A stretch of DNA of 64,000 nt from Streptomyces sp. TG1A-60 (GCF_037201975.1 NZ_CP147520.1:7130001-7194000), one strand, 5' to 3'. Counted from the stretch's first letter, positions 32,598-42,891 are shown. Numbers and translations are program-made. The notes: a model not told the origin generated them from the sequence alone.

Positions 32598-33827
32598 TCA
32601 CGCGGGGCATGTGTCGTCGCGCAGCGCCTCGGCGCGCAGGGCGAGTATGAGGTCCAGCCGGGTGCCGGGTTCGTGCAGGGCGTCGCCGAAGAGCTTCTCC
32701 AGCTGGCGCAGGCGGTAGCGGACCGTCTGCGGGTGGACGTGCAGGCGGGCGGCGACATCGGGCACGTTGCTGCCGCTGAGCAGCCATGCCAGCAAAGTCT
32801 CGGCGAGCCGGCCACGGGGCCCCTCCGCGACCGCGTCCAGCGGGGCCAGCACCTGCGTCTGCAACTGGGCGAGCATCGGTTCGTCGCTGTGCAGCAGCAG
32901 CGTCGACAGATGGTCGGCGCAGCGCACCACGCCCTGCCGGGGGAGGATGCCGCGCCCCATCAGCCCGAGCGCGCGGGTGGCCCAGCGCAGCGACCGGGCG
33001 GCCTCCGTGAGCGGGACCGTCGGGCCGATCGCGGCGGGCCTGCCACGCAGCGCCAGGGTGAACGCCCGGCCGCCGAAGCGACCGGAACCGTCCGGGTCGG
33101 GCACCAGCATCCGCGGCGGCCGGGACTCCATGTCCACCAGCGCCCCCGCCGCCGCCAACGGCCGGTCCGCCTCCCGTTGCTCCGCGGTCGCCGCGAGCGC
33201 GACCACCGCGACCTGCCTCGGCACCGACCACCGGGCGCCGTGCGCCAGGTCCTGCACCGCCTCCGGGGCCACCGGCCCCTCGTCCAGGAGCAGATCGAGC
33301 AGCCGCCTGCGCCGCCGCTCCAGCTCGCCCGTGCTGCGCGACCGCGCTTCCGCGTATCCGGCGGCGGCTGCCTCGGCGACCTCGTGCATCGTCCGGAACG
33401 CCAGCTCGCCCAGCGCGGACACGACCGAGGAGTCCAGGCCCAGTTCCTCCGCCGTACGGCCCATCAGCCGCCAGGCGTGCAGACCACCGACGCGCAGTGC
33501 GGACTGCAACGCGTCCAGGGCGCGGCCCTCCAGTGCCTCGCCGCGCCCGAGCTCGTAATAGGTGGCGGTGATCGCGGCGCTCTGGCCGCGGGGATCGGCG
33601 ATGTGGTCGACGAACAGGGTCAGGGCCTGGACGACGCCTGACCTCAGGTGCGCGCTGTATGCCCCGTCGGCCGGCCGGGCGTACTCCGGGACCTGTCTGC
33701 GCACCTGTTCCTCCACCTCGTCGGCGACGTCCGCCAACTGGTCGCGCAGCAGGTTGGCGAGTTCGTGCGGCACCGAGGCGGCGGCCGGGCCGTCCGGTAC
33801 ACCGTGCGGCGGGGTGGGGGCAGCCAC
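32598..33827 (-). CDS. PucR/CdaR-type transcriptional regulator
   Basis: A 409-residue regulator with the DNA-binding domain at the C-terminus: LLAWLLSGSNVPDVAARLHV then HPQTVRYRLRQLEKLFG, the HTH of the PucR/CdaR group. GTG 33827 is chosen because AGGAGG stands upstream and the product begins AAPTPPHGV; the frame is open further out but unconvincing. The N-terminal half is helical (ELANLLRDQLADVADEVEEQ) and the middle has a GGDEF-like beta domain (RQVAVVALAA, PRMLVPDPDGSG). It lies 123 bases after the Ag85-like esterase and before the cutinase, all on the same strand, and may control either side. Confidence 0.87.
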   Translation of the reverse strand: MAAPTPPHGVPDGPAAASVPHELANLLRDQLADVADEVEEQVRRQVPEYARPADGAYSAHLRSGVVQALTLFVDHIADPRGQSAAITATYYELGRGEALEGRALDALQSALRVGGLHAWRLMGRTAEELGLDSSVVSALGELAFRTMHEVAEAAAAGYAEARSRSTGELERRRRRLLDLLLDEGPVAPEAVQDLAHGARWSVPRQVAVVALAATAEQREADRPLAAAGALVDMESRPPRMLVPDPDGSGRFGGRAFTLALRGRPAAIGPTVPLTEAARSLRWATRALGLMGRGILPRQGVVRCADHLSTLLLHSDEPMLAQLQTQVLAPLDAVAEGPRGRLAETLLAWLLSGSNVPDVAARLHVHPQTVRYRLRQLEKLFGDALHEPGTRLDLILALRAEALRDDTCPA

Positions 33828-33949
33828 GGCTGACCCTCCTTTCACCCGGAAGCGGCTCACCCGTGGGCTGGTGCCCGTGGGGTGAGGGGCAAGTCCTGGG
33901 TTGGACGGACGAGCCCTTCGCTCCGTTCCGTGCCCCGACGGCACCGACC

Positions 33950-34975
33950 TCACGCCGGCACCCCCAGCGCACCGGCGAGCATCGGCCACGACGCGCCGAA
34001 CTCCCGCTTCCAGTAGGCCCAGCTGTGTCCTCCTCCCGGGTAGAAGTGGGTGGTCACCGGGACCCGCAGCCGCGCGAGCGTGTCGGTGAAGGCGTGCGCC
34101 GACGGCCACAGCGCGCTCTCCAGCGCTTCCGGGAGCCAGTCACCGGTCCCGCCGGCCACGCCGCTGCCGCTGGACACGTACAGGGCGGTGGCGCGCAGCC
34201 CCGCCGCGCGGGAACGCGGGTTGAAGTCCCGCCAGGTGAGGAGGTTCAGGAACGGGTTGCCCCACAGGGATCGCGGCGCCAGGTTCTCCCGGGCCACGAT
34301 GGCGTCCATCAGGCTGGGCACTCCGGGCGCCATGGTGTCGAGGATCCCGCTGTAGGAGGCCGCCGCGGCGAACGTCCCCGGGTGACGGGCGGCGTGCGCC
34401 ATCGCACCGTAGCCGCCGGTGGAGACCCCGGCGACCGCCCGGACCCCGGACGCGCGGTAGTCGCGGGCCAGCAGCGCCGGCACCTCGTCGACCTGGAAGG
34501 TCTCGTAGTCGGGCCCGTCCCGCCAGGCGGTGGGAATGCCGGTCGGCCCGGCGTCCGGCATCGCCACGATCAGCTCGCGGCCCTCCGTGAACGCCACTAC
34601 GTCCGTCTCCCGGGTCCAGGACGTGTAGTCGTCGTGGGCGCCGTGGAGGAGGTACAGGACGGGGTACGTCCGGCTGGGCTGCGCGCCGAAGGAGGAGGGG
34701 AGGATCAGTCGCACCGGGGCGCTCCGGCCCAGGGCGGTGGAGGGGAGGGAGACGTCGAGGGTGCGGGGGCCGAGCGGGGTGACCGTTCGAGTGGCTGTGG
34801 CTGTGGCTGTCTGGCTGGTGGCGGTCGACTTGCGTGGGGCCGCCCGGTGTGTGGCCGCCGTGGCGGTACCGGTGGCTGTGGCGCCGAAGAGGGCGGCCAG
34901 GCCGGTGGCGGCGGTCCCCCTGGCGAGGGCGCGTCGGGACATTCCGGTGGGCGATGCGTCGTTGGGGTCGGACAT
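33950..34975 (-). CDS. exported antigen-85/esterase-D-type serine esterase
   Basis: A 341-residue exported alpha/beta hydrolase. ATG 34975 follows GAGGAGTG. A twin-arginine signal (MSRRALARGTAATGLAALFG) is followed by a Thr/Ala-rich linker. The hydrolase body has YPVLYLLHGAHDDYTSWTRE, nucleophile Ser in VAGVSTGGYGAMAHAARHP, and the C-terminal His in YPGGGHSWAYWKREFG. That last motif resembles the HSWEYW ending of antigen 85 mycolyltransferases as well as other esterase-D relatives. The gene starts 22 bases after the PKS stop, so it is the last gene of the operon. It may move the lipid made by the PKS onto an outer acceptor (inference). Confidence 0.85.
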   Translation of the reverse strand: MSDPNDASPTGMSRRALARGTAATGLAALFGATATGTATAATHRAAPRKSTATSQTATATATRTVTPLGPRTLDVSLPSTALGRSAPVRLILPSSFGAQPSRTYPVLYLLHGAHDDYTSWTRETDVVAFTEGRELIVAMPDAGPTGIPTAWRDGPDYETFQVDEVPALLARDYRASGVRAVAGVSTGGYGAMAHAARHPGTFAAAASYSGILDTMAPGVPSLMDAIVARENLAPRSLWGNPFLNLLTWRDFNPRSRAAGLRATALYVSSGSGVAGGTGDWLPEALESALWPSAHAFTDTLARLRVPVTTHFYPGGGHSWAYWKREFGASWPMLAGALGVPA

Positions 34976-34997
34976 GGCGGCACTCCTCGGCTCGGGT

Positions 34998-37900
34998 TCA
35001 GCGGTTGTTCCTGGCGAGCTGCCACCGCAGATGGGTGGCGATCTCGTCGACGTGCGGCGGGTCGAGCAGCGACAGATGGTGCCCCGCCACCCGGACGACC
35101 GAAAGACGCGGGCACAGCTCGTCCCAGCCGAGCGACGCGTCGTCCCGCTCGTACGCCCGGTCGCGCACGGTGTGCGGCGCGGGCTCCGTCGCCCGGTACA
35201 GGAGCACCCGCCCGTCGTACCGGCCCGGCCGGTGGGCCTCGCCGATCCGCAGGTCCAGGTAGGAGGACCGCTGGTGAGCGAGGGCCGCCCGCGGCACGTC
35301 GGCTGCCTCGCGCAGGGCCCGCAGCACGGTGTCGACGCGCTCGCCGTCGTCCTCCGTCGCGGCCAACTCGTCGTACGGCAGCTCCAGTTCGACGCCGTAT
35401 GTGTCGGCGACGTACCGGGCGAAACCCTCGAAGTGGGCGCGGATCCGCTCGGCCGGTGTCGTCTCGGGCCGGGGCAGCGGCCGTACGGAGTCGATGAGCA
35501 GGACCATGTCCACATCCCGTCCGGCGGCCGTGAGCTGCCGCGCGGCCTCCTGCGCCACGAATCCGCCGAACGACCAGCCACCCAGCAGACAGGGCCCCTC
35601 GGGGTGCGCGGCGGCCACCGCCTCGGCGTAGCGACGCGCCTTCTCGGTGACCGTACGGGCCTCTTCGAGCCGCTCCAGCCCGTACACCGGCCGTTCCGTG
35701 CCGAGGCGTTCGACGAGGGGACGGTACACGTCGGTCGTGCCCCCGGCGGCGTGGACGAGGAAGAGCGGGGGAGGGAGCCGGAAGTCCGGAGGGGGTGGAG
35801 TGGGGAACGGGGGCCGGCGGTCTGCCGGGGATGGGGAAGGGCGTCCTCGCCCGGCGCTGTCTCCGGCGCCGCCTCGTCCGGCGCCGCCCTCCCCGGCAGG
35901 GCCCGCTGGATACGGGCCGCGGCGTCCTCGACCGTGGCGGCGCCCAGCAGGTCGCGCAGGGGGAGCTCGATGCCGAACTCGCCTTCGAGCGCGGTGCGGA
36001 TGCGGACGGCCATCAGGGAGTCCAGGCCCAGTTCGGCGAAGGCGGTGGCCGGGGTGACGCGGCCCGGCGGATGCCCGGTGACGGCGGCGATGTGATGACA
36101 GAGACGGGCGTGGACCGAGGCGTTCTCCACCCCGCGGTCCCCTGCCGCCGCCTGGCCCCCGCCCCGCTCATGCCCTCCTTCCGTCGCACGGACCTCCTCC
36201 GTGACGCGGTCCCGCGCTGCCCGTGCCGTCGTCCAGCCCGTGGCCGCGACGCCCGCACGCCCGTCCGTCCACCAGTGCCGCACGTGCCGCCAGCGCGGCG
36301 CGGGCAGGTCGGTGACGCGGCCCGGCGGCGGTGGAAGGCGCAGTCCGGCGGTGTACAGGGTGCCCAGCCGCGTGAGGAAGTCGGCGGAGGTGTCGGCGTC
36401 GCGGTGGAGGGTGCCGAGAGCGAGGACGCCGGGGGCGGTGTCCGTGAGGGCGCGGGTCAGGACCGGGTGGGGGGAGAGCTCGACGAAGGCGGTGTGCCCG
36501 TCGGCGGCGGCAGCGGCGACGGCACGGTCGAGGCGTACGGGCCGCCGCAGGTTCGCGACCCAGTGCGCGGCGTCGAACACGCAGTCGCCACGGGGGTCGT
36601 CCAGCACCGTGGAATAAACGGGGACGCGGGGGCGTCCGCCCCGGATGTCGGACAGCTCCGCCGACAGCTCCGGCAGCAGCGGCTCGACCTGCGGGGAGTG
36701 GCCCGCTCCGACCACCCGCATCGCACGCGCGGCCCGTCCCTCCCGCTCCAGCCGCCGCACGAGCCGGGCCACCGCCGGCTCCTCCCCGGTGACCACCTTC
36801 TGTCCGGGCGAGGAGTGTACGGCGACATGGACGCCGGGGAAGTCCCGTTCCAGGGAGTCGAGTTCACCGTCGTCGAGGTCTACCACCGCCATCGCCCCAC
36901 CGTGCAGCCCACTGAGCAGCCGGGCCCGTACGGCGACCACGCGGGCCGCGTCCGACACCTCCAGCGCGCCCGCGCACACCGCGGCGGCCACCTCGCCCAG
37001 GGAGTGGCCGATGACGGCGGCGGGCTCGACGCCGTGCGCGCGCCACAGCTCGGCGAGCGCCAACTGCAGTCCGAAGAGGACGGGTTGGGCGACCTCCAGA
37101 CGGTCGAGGTCGCCGCCGGAGGCCAGGTGGTCGTAGAGGGAGAGGCCGCACTCGGGGGCCAGTAGCGCGTCGAGCTTCTCCACGGCCGCGGCGAAGGCGG
37201 GCTCCTCGGCCAGCAGCCGACCGCCCATGCCGGCCCACTGGCTGCCGTACCCGGAGAAGACCCACACAGGGCCGCGCCCGAGGAGATCGCGGTCGCCGGT
37301 GACGACCCGCGGGTGGGGGAGTTCGCCCGCCAACGCGCCCAGTCCGTCGGTGAGTTCGGCACGGTCTCCGGCGACGACCGCGGCACGCACGGGCCCTCTT
37401 CCGGTCCGCCCGGCGAGCGTGCGGGCCACGTCGGCGGGGTGAGCGGCGCTTCCCTCGGGCGTGCCGAGCCAGTCGGCGAGCCGGGCGGCGGTGTCGCGGA
37501 CCCGGTCGGCGTCGATGTCGGAGAGGAGGTGGAGGCGGGCGGGGGACTCCTCGGCCGGGGGCGGCAGCAGGGCGCCGGGCCGCCATTCCTCCAGTACCGC
37601 ATGGGCGTTGGTACCACCGAACCCGAACCCGGAGACCCCGGCGGTGGCCGTACCGCCGTACCGGGGCCACGGCTCGGCCTCCGTCGCGACCCGTAGCCGT
37701 GGGTCGTTCCCCAGGGCGCTGCCCTCGGCACAGTGCAGCGAGGGCGGGATCAGATCGTGGTGGAGTGCGAGGACCGTCTTCACCAGGCCGGCGATGCCCG
37801 CGGCGGACTCCAGATGGCCGAGGTTGCCCTTGACGGAGCCGAGGAGCAGCGGCTGGTCGGGGTCGCGACCGGCGCCGAGCACCGCACCGAGCGCGCCCGC

Positions 37901-39178
37901 CTCGATGGGGTCGCCGAGCGGGGTGCCCGTGCCGTGCGCCTCGACGTGGTCGATGTGCGCGGGGTCGAGTCCGGCCCGCGCGTACGCGGTCGTCAGAAGA
38001 GCCTGCTGGGCCGCCGGGTTGGGGGCCAGGAGGCCGTTGGAGCGGCCGTCGGAGTTGACGGCGGTGGCGCGGATGACGGCGAGGACACGGTCGCCGTCCC
38101 GCTCGGCGTCGGACAGCCGCTTCAGGAGCACGGCCGCGCAGCCCTCGCCGCGCCCGATGCCGTCGGCCGCCGCCGAGAACGGCTTGCAGCGCCCGTCCGG
38201 CGCGAGGGCGCCCGCCCGCCGGAACGCCACGGTGACCGTGGGGGAGAGCAGCAGGTTGACTCCGGCGGCGATCGCGAGGTCGCTCTCGCCCGTGCGCAGG
38301 CTGACGCAGGCGTGGTGCACGGCGACCAGCGACGACGAGCACGCCGTGTCGACGGCCATGCTCGGCCCCCGCGTGTCCAGCACGTACGCCAGCCGGCCCG
38401 CCGCCACGCTCAGCGCCCCGCCGGCCGGTGCCCAGGGATCGACGGCCGCCGGGTCGGCGCCGGTGAGCTGCCCGTACTCGGGCGCGGAGACCCCGACGAA
38501 GACACCGGTGGCGGTACCGGCGAGGGAGACGGCCGGGACGGCGGCGTGGTCGAGGGTCTCCTGGACGACCTCCAGCAGGATCCGCTGCTGCGGGTCCATC
38601 ACCGCGGCCTCGCGCGGGGTGACGCGGAAGAAGTCCGCGTCGAACCCGGCGACGTCGTCGAGATAGCCGCCGTACGGGAGCGCGTCGGCAGGCGGGTAGG
38701 GCGTGAAGTCCCGCCAGCGGTCCTCCGGGACCCGCCGGATCGCGTCGACGCCCGCGGTCAGTGACCGCCAGTACTCCGCCGGGCCGTGCACACCCCCGGG
38801 CAGCCGGCAGCCGATCCCGACGACCGCGACCGGCTCACCGGGCGAGGGCGTCGCAGGGGGAGGAGCCGTGGCCGCCGCCGGAGCGTTGTCCGCCGTGCCG
38901 CACAGACGGGCCACCAGGGCATCACCCGTGGCGGCCTCCCACAGCAGCGTCGCCGGCAACTCACGGCCCGTCGCCCGGGACAGCTCCCCCGTGAGCACGA
39001 CCGCGTCCCGCGAGGACATCCCGAGATCCGCGAGCGGCCGGTCCATCGGCACGTCCTCGACGGCCGTGCCACTCCAGGCGGCCACCCGCTCGGCGATCAG
39101 CCGCCGCAGCGCCCTCTCGTCGCCCGCGTCGACCGGACCGCGCGGCCTTCCCTCCCCGGCCCCGTCCACGACCCTCAT
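34998..39178 (-). CDS. Pks13-like polyketide synthase (ACP-KS-AT-ACP-TE), with a one-base frameshift
   Basis: About 1393 residues when one base is restored. Domains in order: ACP1 with [10 protein letters not shown] (Ser near 55); KS (115-535) with Cys 280 in DTACSSS, His 415 in EAHGTGT and His 455 in [10 protein letters not shown] (630-920) with GHSLGE (Ser 726) and GAGH at 824-827; ACP2 with LGLDSLMAV (Ser 1054); TE with GGWSFGG and [13 protein letters not shown]. No reductive domain exists, so the product should be a beta-keto acid. The TE frame is lost near 35809-35813, a five-base G/C run; adding one base gives [20 protein letters not shown]. The start overlaps the acyl-AMP ligase stop. 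This is the domain order of mycobacterial Pks13, which condenses two long acyl chains. Confidence 0.88.
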
Positions 39179-40923
39179 CCCACGACTCCCGCCGCGTAGG
39201 CGCCCGCCAGATAGCGCTCCCGGGTCAGTGCCCGTGACACCTTGCCGCTGGAGGTGCGGGGCACCGTGCCCGGTGCGAGGAGGAGGACCTCCGAGAGCCG
39301 CAGCCCGTGCCGGGCCGAGACGGCCGCGCGTACGTTCCGTACCAGGGCCGGTACGTCGATCTCGGCGAGAGGCACGGTCCGCGCGTGCTCCGCGACGACG
39401 ACCACCCGCTCCCCGGTGCCGCCGGGCACGCCGAACGCGGCGAGCCGGTCACGCCGTACGGCCGGATGCGCGTCCTGGGCCGTGGCCTCCACGTCCTGCG
39501 GGTAGTGGTTGCGCCCGTCGACGACGATGAGGTCCTTCAGCCGTCCGGTGACGATCAGCTGCCCGTCCAGGACCGTCCCCAGATCGCCGGTCCGCAGCCA
39601 TCCGCCCGGACCGTCCGTGACCTCGGCGAACACGGCGCCGAAGACGTGCCGGCTCTGCCGGTCCTGATTCCGGTACCCCCGCCCCACGTTGGGGCCCTGC
39701 ACCCAGATCTCGCCGACCTCCCCCTCCGCCAGTGCCACCCGGGACACCGGATCGGCGATCCGCACCCGCTGGCCCGCCGGGGTGCCGCAGCCGGCCAGCA
39801 GCACGGCCCGAGGATCGTCGGCCCGCGCGGGCAGAGCCTTCCCGCTGGCCAGGGCGTCACGGTCGAGCGCGAACCTGCGCAACGGCTCCCCGGGGCGGGC
39901 GGCACTGACGAAGACGGTCGCCTCGGCCAGCCCGTACGACGGACAGTGCGTCTCCGGCAGGAGTCCCTGCGCGGCGAACGCGGCGTGGAAACGGTCGGCC
40001 GTGCCGGGGCGGACCGGCTCGCTGCCGTTGAGCAGCGCGCTGACGCCGCCCAGCCGCAGGTCGGCCTTCTGTGCCTCGGTGACCGCCGACGCGCAGTAGT
40101 CGTAGGCGAAGTTGGGCGCGGCGCTCAGCGCGCGCGGGTGTGCGGCCAGCAGCCGCAGCCAGCGCACGGGCTCGTGCAGGAACGCCACCGGATCCATCAG
40201 CACCGACAGCAGCCCCCGCACCACCGGCGCCGCGACGCTCAGCACGAGACCCATGTCGTGGTACAGCGGCAGCCAGCCCACACAGGTCACCGGGTGCGCG
40301 TCGGCACCGTAGGCGGCCAGCGCCTGGCGGGCGTTGGCGACGACGTTGGCATGGGTGATCTCCACGCCCGCCGGGGTGCGGGTCGAGCCGGAGGTGTACT
40401 GGAGGTAGGCGACCGCGCCGTCGTCGGGCGCGGTCGGCCGCCAGTCGCCGGCGGCGGCGTCGGGCACCTGGTCGGCGGCGATGACCTTCGTCGCCCGGCC
40501 CGCACAGAGCTCCCGCACCTCGTCGAGCACGGGTCCCGTCGTCACGACGACCGCCGGGCACGCGTCGGTCAGGACCGCCGACAGCCGGTCGCCCTGTCCG
40601 GGCAGACCGGGCGGATACAGCGGTACGGCGACCAGTCCGGCGGCGAGCGCCGCGAGGAAGGAGGTGACGTACTCCGTCCCCTGCGGACACAGCACCGCGA
40701 CCCGGGACCCGGGCTCGGCCTCCGTGGCGAGCCGGGCGGCCACGGCCCGTATCCGCAGGTCCAGGCGGCGCCAGGTCAACGTGCGGTGGACGCCCCGCGA
40801 CTGCGGCGCGGGGTGGTCGACGAAGGTGAACGCCCGGCGGTCGGGAGTGGTCTCGGCCCAGTGCCGCACGTACTCCGGCAGACTCCGGAACACGGGCGCG
40901 AGCGGGGGGCGGCGGCAGTCCAT
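39175..40923 (-). CDS. fatty acyl-AMP ligase, FadD32-like
   Basis: A 582-residue adenylating enzyme of the FAAL group, which activates a fatty acid as acyl-AMP and hands it to an ACP. ATG 40923 follows GAGGAG. Motifs: QYTSGSTRTPAGVEITHAN (phosphate loop, A3), GWLPLYHDMGLV, LLNGSEPVRPGTADRFHAAF, SYGLAEATVFVS, and the C-terminal hinge LRTGDLG followed by GRLKDLIVVDGRNHYPQDVE. The HDMGL and GRNHYPQDVE blocks separate FAALs from CoA ligases. The stop overlaps the PKS start (ATGA), so the natural partner is the N-terminal ACP of that PKS, as FadD32 serves Pks13. The acceptor on ACP1 fits; chain length is unknown. Confidence 0.9.
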   Translation of the reverse strand: MDCRRPPLAPVFRSLPEYVRHWAETTPDRRAFTFVDHPAPQSRGVHRTLTWRRLDLRIRAVAARLATEAEPGSRVAVLCPQGTEYVTSFLAALAAGLVAVPLYPPGLPGQGDRLSAVLTDACPAVVVTTGPVLDEVRELCAGRATKVIAADQVPDAAAGDWRPTAPDDGAVAYLQYTSGSTRTPAGVEITHANVVANARQALAAYGADAHPVTCVGWLPLYHDMGLVLSVAAPVVRGLLSVLMDPVAFLHEPVRWLRLLAAHPRALSAAPNFAYDYCASAVTEAQKADLRLGGVSALLNGSEPVRPGTADRFHAAFAAQGLLPETHCPSYGLAEATVFVSAARPGEPLRRFALDRDALASGKALPARADDPRAVLLAGCGTPAGQRVRIADPVSRVALAEGEVGEIWVQGPNVGRGYRNQDRQSRHVFGAVFAEVTDGPGGWLRTGDLGTVLDGQLIVTGRLKDLIVVDGRNHYPQDVEATAQDAHPAVRRDRLAAFGVPGGTGERVVVVAEHARTVPLAEIDVPALVRNVRAAVSARHGLRLSEVLLLAPGTVPRTSSGKVSRALTRERYLAGAYAAGVVG

Positions 40924-41029
40924 CGGGCATGGCTCCTCACGTCGCGGGGACGGCTTGCGGTCAGCGGGGTGGGCGGTTGGCGCGGTCGCGGCGGTCCGGC
41001 CGGTGGACCGGTCGGGGGCGTGGGGGCGC

Positions 41030-42652
41030 TCAGAGCGGGATGTTGCCGTGGCGGCGTTCCGGCATCGGGGCGCGCTTGCCGCGCAGGGCGCGCAGGGCGC
41101 GGCAGATGTGGGCGCGGGTGTCGCGCGGGGCGATGACCGCGTCGACGTATCCGCGCTCGGCGGCGAGATACGGCGTGCCGTACGTGCCCTCGTACGCGGA
41201 GACCAGACGGGCGCGCAGCGCGTCGGGGTCGGCGGCGGCGGCGAGTTCACGCCGGTGCAGGACACCCACCGCGCCCTCGGCGCCCATGACGGCGATCCGG
41301 GCGGTGGGCCAGGCGAGGTTGATGTCGGCGCCGAGATGCTTGGAGCCCATCACCGCGTAGCCGCCGCCGTACGCCTTGCGTACCACCACCGTGACCTTGG
41401 GGACGGTCGCCTCGGCGTACGCGTACAGGAGTTTCGCGCCGCGCCGGATGATGCCGGCCTGCTCCTGGCGCACGCCGGAGAGATAGCCCGGGACGTCGGC
41501 GAAGGTGAGCAGCGGGATGCCGAACGCGTCGCAGAACCGTACGAACCGCGCGGCCTTCTCGGAGGCGTCGATGTCGAGGACCCCGGCGGCGTGCAGTGGC
41601 TGATTGGCGACGACACCGACGGCCGCGCCCTCGACGAGGGCCAGCGCGCAGATGATGTTCGGCGCGAACAGCTCCTGGACCTCCAGGAGCTCACCGTCGT
41701 CGACGACCGCGCGCAGGACGTCCCGCATGTCGTAGGCCTGCCCGAGCCGGTCCGGCACCACCGCGTCCAGGCACAGCCCGGCGGGCGCGGCCCCCGGCGC
41801 GTACTGCGGGGGCCGCTCCAGGTTGTTGGCGGGCAGGTACGACAGCAGGTCACGTACGGTGTCGAGGGCGTCCACCTCGTCGGCGGCGAGGAAGTGGGCG
41901 TTGCCGTTGACGGTGTTGCTGGTGCGGGCGCCGCCCAGTTCCTCGGCGCTGGTGCGCTCGCCGGTGACCGTCTCGATGACGTCGGGCCCGGTGACGAACA
42001 TGTGCGAGGCGCCGTCCACCATCACGGTGAAGTCGGTGATGGCCGGCGAGTAGGCGGCCCCGCCGGCGCACGGCCCGAGGACGACCGAGATCTGCGGGAT
42101 CACCCCGGACGCCTGTACGTTGCGGCGCACCAACTCCGCGTAGAGGGCGAGCGAGGTGACGCCCTCCTGGATGCGGGCGCCGCCGCCGTCGTTGAGCCCG
42201 ATCACCGGACAGCCCGTCTTCAGGGCGAGGTCCATCAGGGCGATGGTCTTCTCGCCGAAGGCCTCGCCCATGCTGCCGCCGAAGACCGTGGCGTCCTGGG
42301 CGAAGACACAGACGGGGCGGCCGTCGATCGTGCCGTGCCCGGTGACCACGCCGTCGCCGTACGGACGCCGGGCGTCGTCGCCGGTGGGCCGGGCCCGCAC
42401 GAACAGGCCCGTCTCGGTGAACGAGCCCGCGTCCAGCAGCAGGTCGATCCGCTCCCGGGCGCCGTATTCTCCACGTCTCCCGGGTCCGCCCGGAGCGACC
42501 GCCCGCATACGGCGGCTCTCCAGATCGGTGATGCGGTCGGCGGTCCGGTCGACGGTGCGTTCACCGATCCGGTCATCGACCGGTTCGGGTACACGGGTGG
42601 GCGCCCGCTCCGTCAACCGCCTCGCCCGGGATGTTGTCACCTCTAGCGTCAC
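41030..42652 (-). CDS. acyl-CoA carboxylase carboxyltransferase (beta) subunit, AccD4-like
   Basis: A 540-residue carboxyltransferase of the propionyl/acyl-CoA carboxylase type, which moves CO2 from biotin to the alpha carbon of an acyl-CoA. GTG 42652 has GGAGGT at good spacing. Both oxyanion-hole halves are present: the N-terminal block with VFAQDATVFGGSMGE, LNDGGGARIQEGVTSL and VLGPCAGGAAYSPAITDF, and the C-terminal block with FADVPGYLSGVRQEQAGIIR, RKAYGGGYAVMGSKHLGAD and WPTARIAVMGAEGAV. The biotin-carrying alpha subunit is not in the window. As first gene of the operon with the FAAL and PKS, it probably supplies the carboxylated extender chain. Its ribosome site lies in a small GCCAC/GTGGC hairpin (42654-42670). 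Confidence 0.9.
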   Translation of the reverse strand: MTLEVTTSRARRLTERAPTRVPEPVDDRIGERTVDRTADRITDLESRRMRAVAPGGPGRRGEYGARERIDLLLDAGSFTETGLFVRARPTGDDARRPYGDGVVTGHGTIDGRPVCVFAQDATVFGGSMGEAFGEKTIALMDLALKTGCPVIGLNDGGGARIQEGVTSLALYAELVRRNVQASGVIPQISVVLGPCAGGAAYSPAITDFTVMVDGASHMFVTGPDVIETVTGERTSAEELGGARTSNTVNGNAHFLAADEVDALDTVRDLLSYLPANNLERPPQYAPGAAPAGLCLDAVVPDRLGQAYDMRDVLRAVVDDGELLEVQELFAPNIICALALVEGAAVGVVANQPLHAAGVLDIDASEKAARFVRFCDAFGIPLLTFADVPGYLSGVRQEQAGIIRRGAKLLYAYAEATVPKVTVVVRKAYGGGYAVMGSKHLGADINLAWPTARIAVMGAEGAVGVLHRRELAAAADPDALRARLVSAYEGTYGTPYLAAERGYVDAVIAPRDTRAHICRALRALRGKRAPMPERRHGNIPL

Positions 42653-42891
42653 AGCCACCTCCGAAGTGGCTTTCGAATATGGCAGCGCGGGAGGGGTGGG
42701 CCGGGCCAATCACCATTCTGTTTGCGGGAGATGAGTCCTGTGGGGTCGGCGTTCGTCCGTGCGTGACAAGGGTCCGGGCACGCCAGAGGGGCGTTCGAGA
42801 CGTATGGCTGTAATCGGGCTTCTCTTGAGATTTCAAAGATGTCAGGATCTCGGCGCCCGAGCACGCTCCCCTGTTCTCGAAAGGCATCCGC

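Noticed and set aside
33950..39178. A single 1742-codon frame running from the PKS start through to the Ag85-type esterase
   Set aside because: After about residue 1122 it leaves the PKS frame and only by chance stays open into the esterase; the esterase has its own start, ribosome site and signal peptide.
42652..42709. An earlier ATG start (42709) for the carboxylase beta subunit
   Set aside because: The extra 19 residues have no family character, while GTG 42652 has GGAGGT at the right distance.
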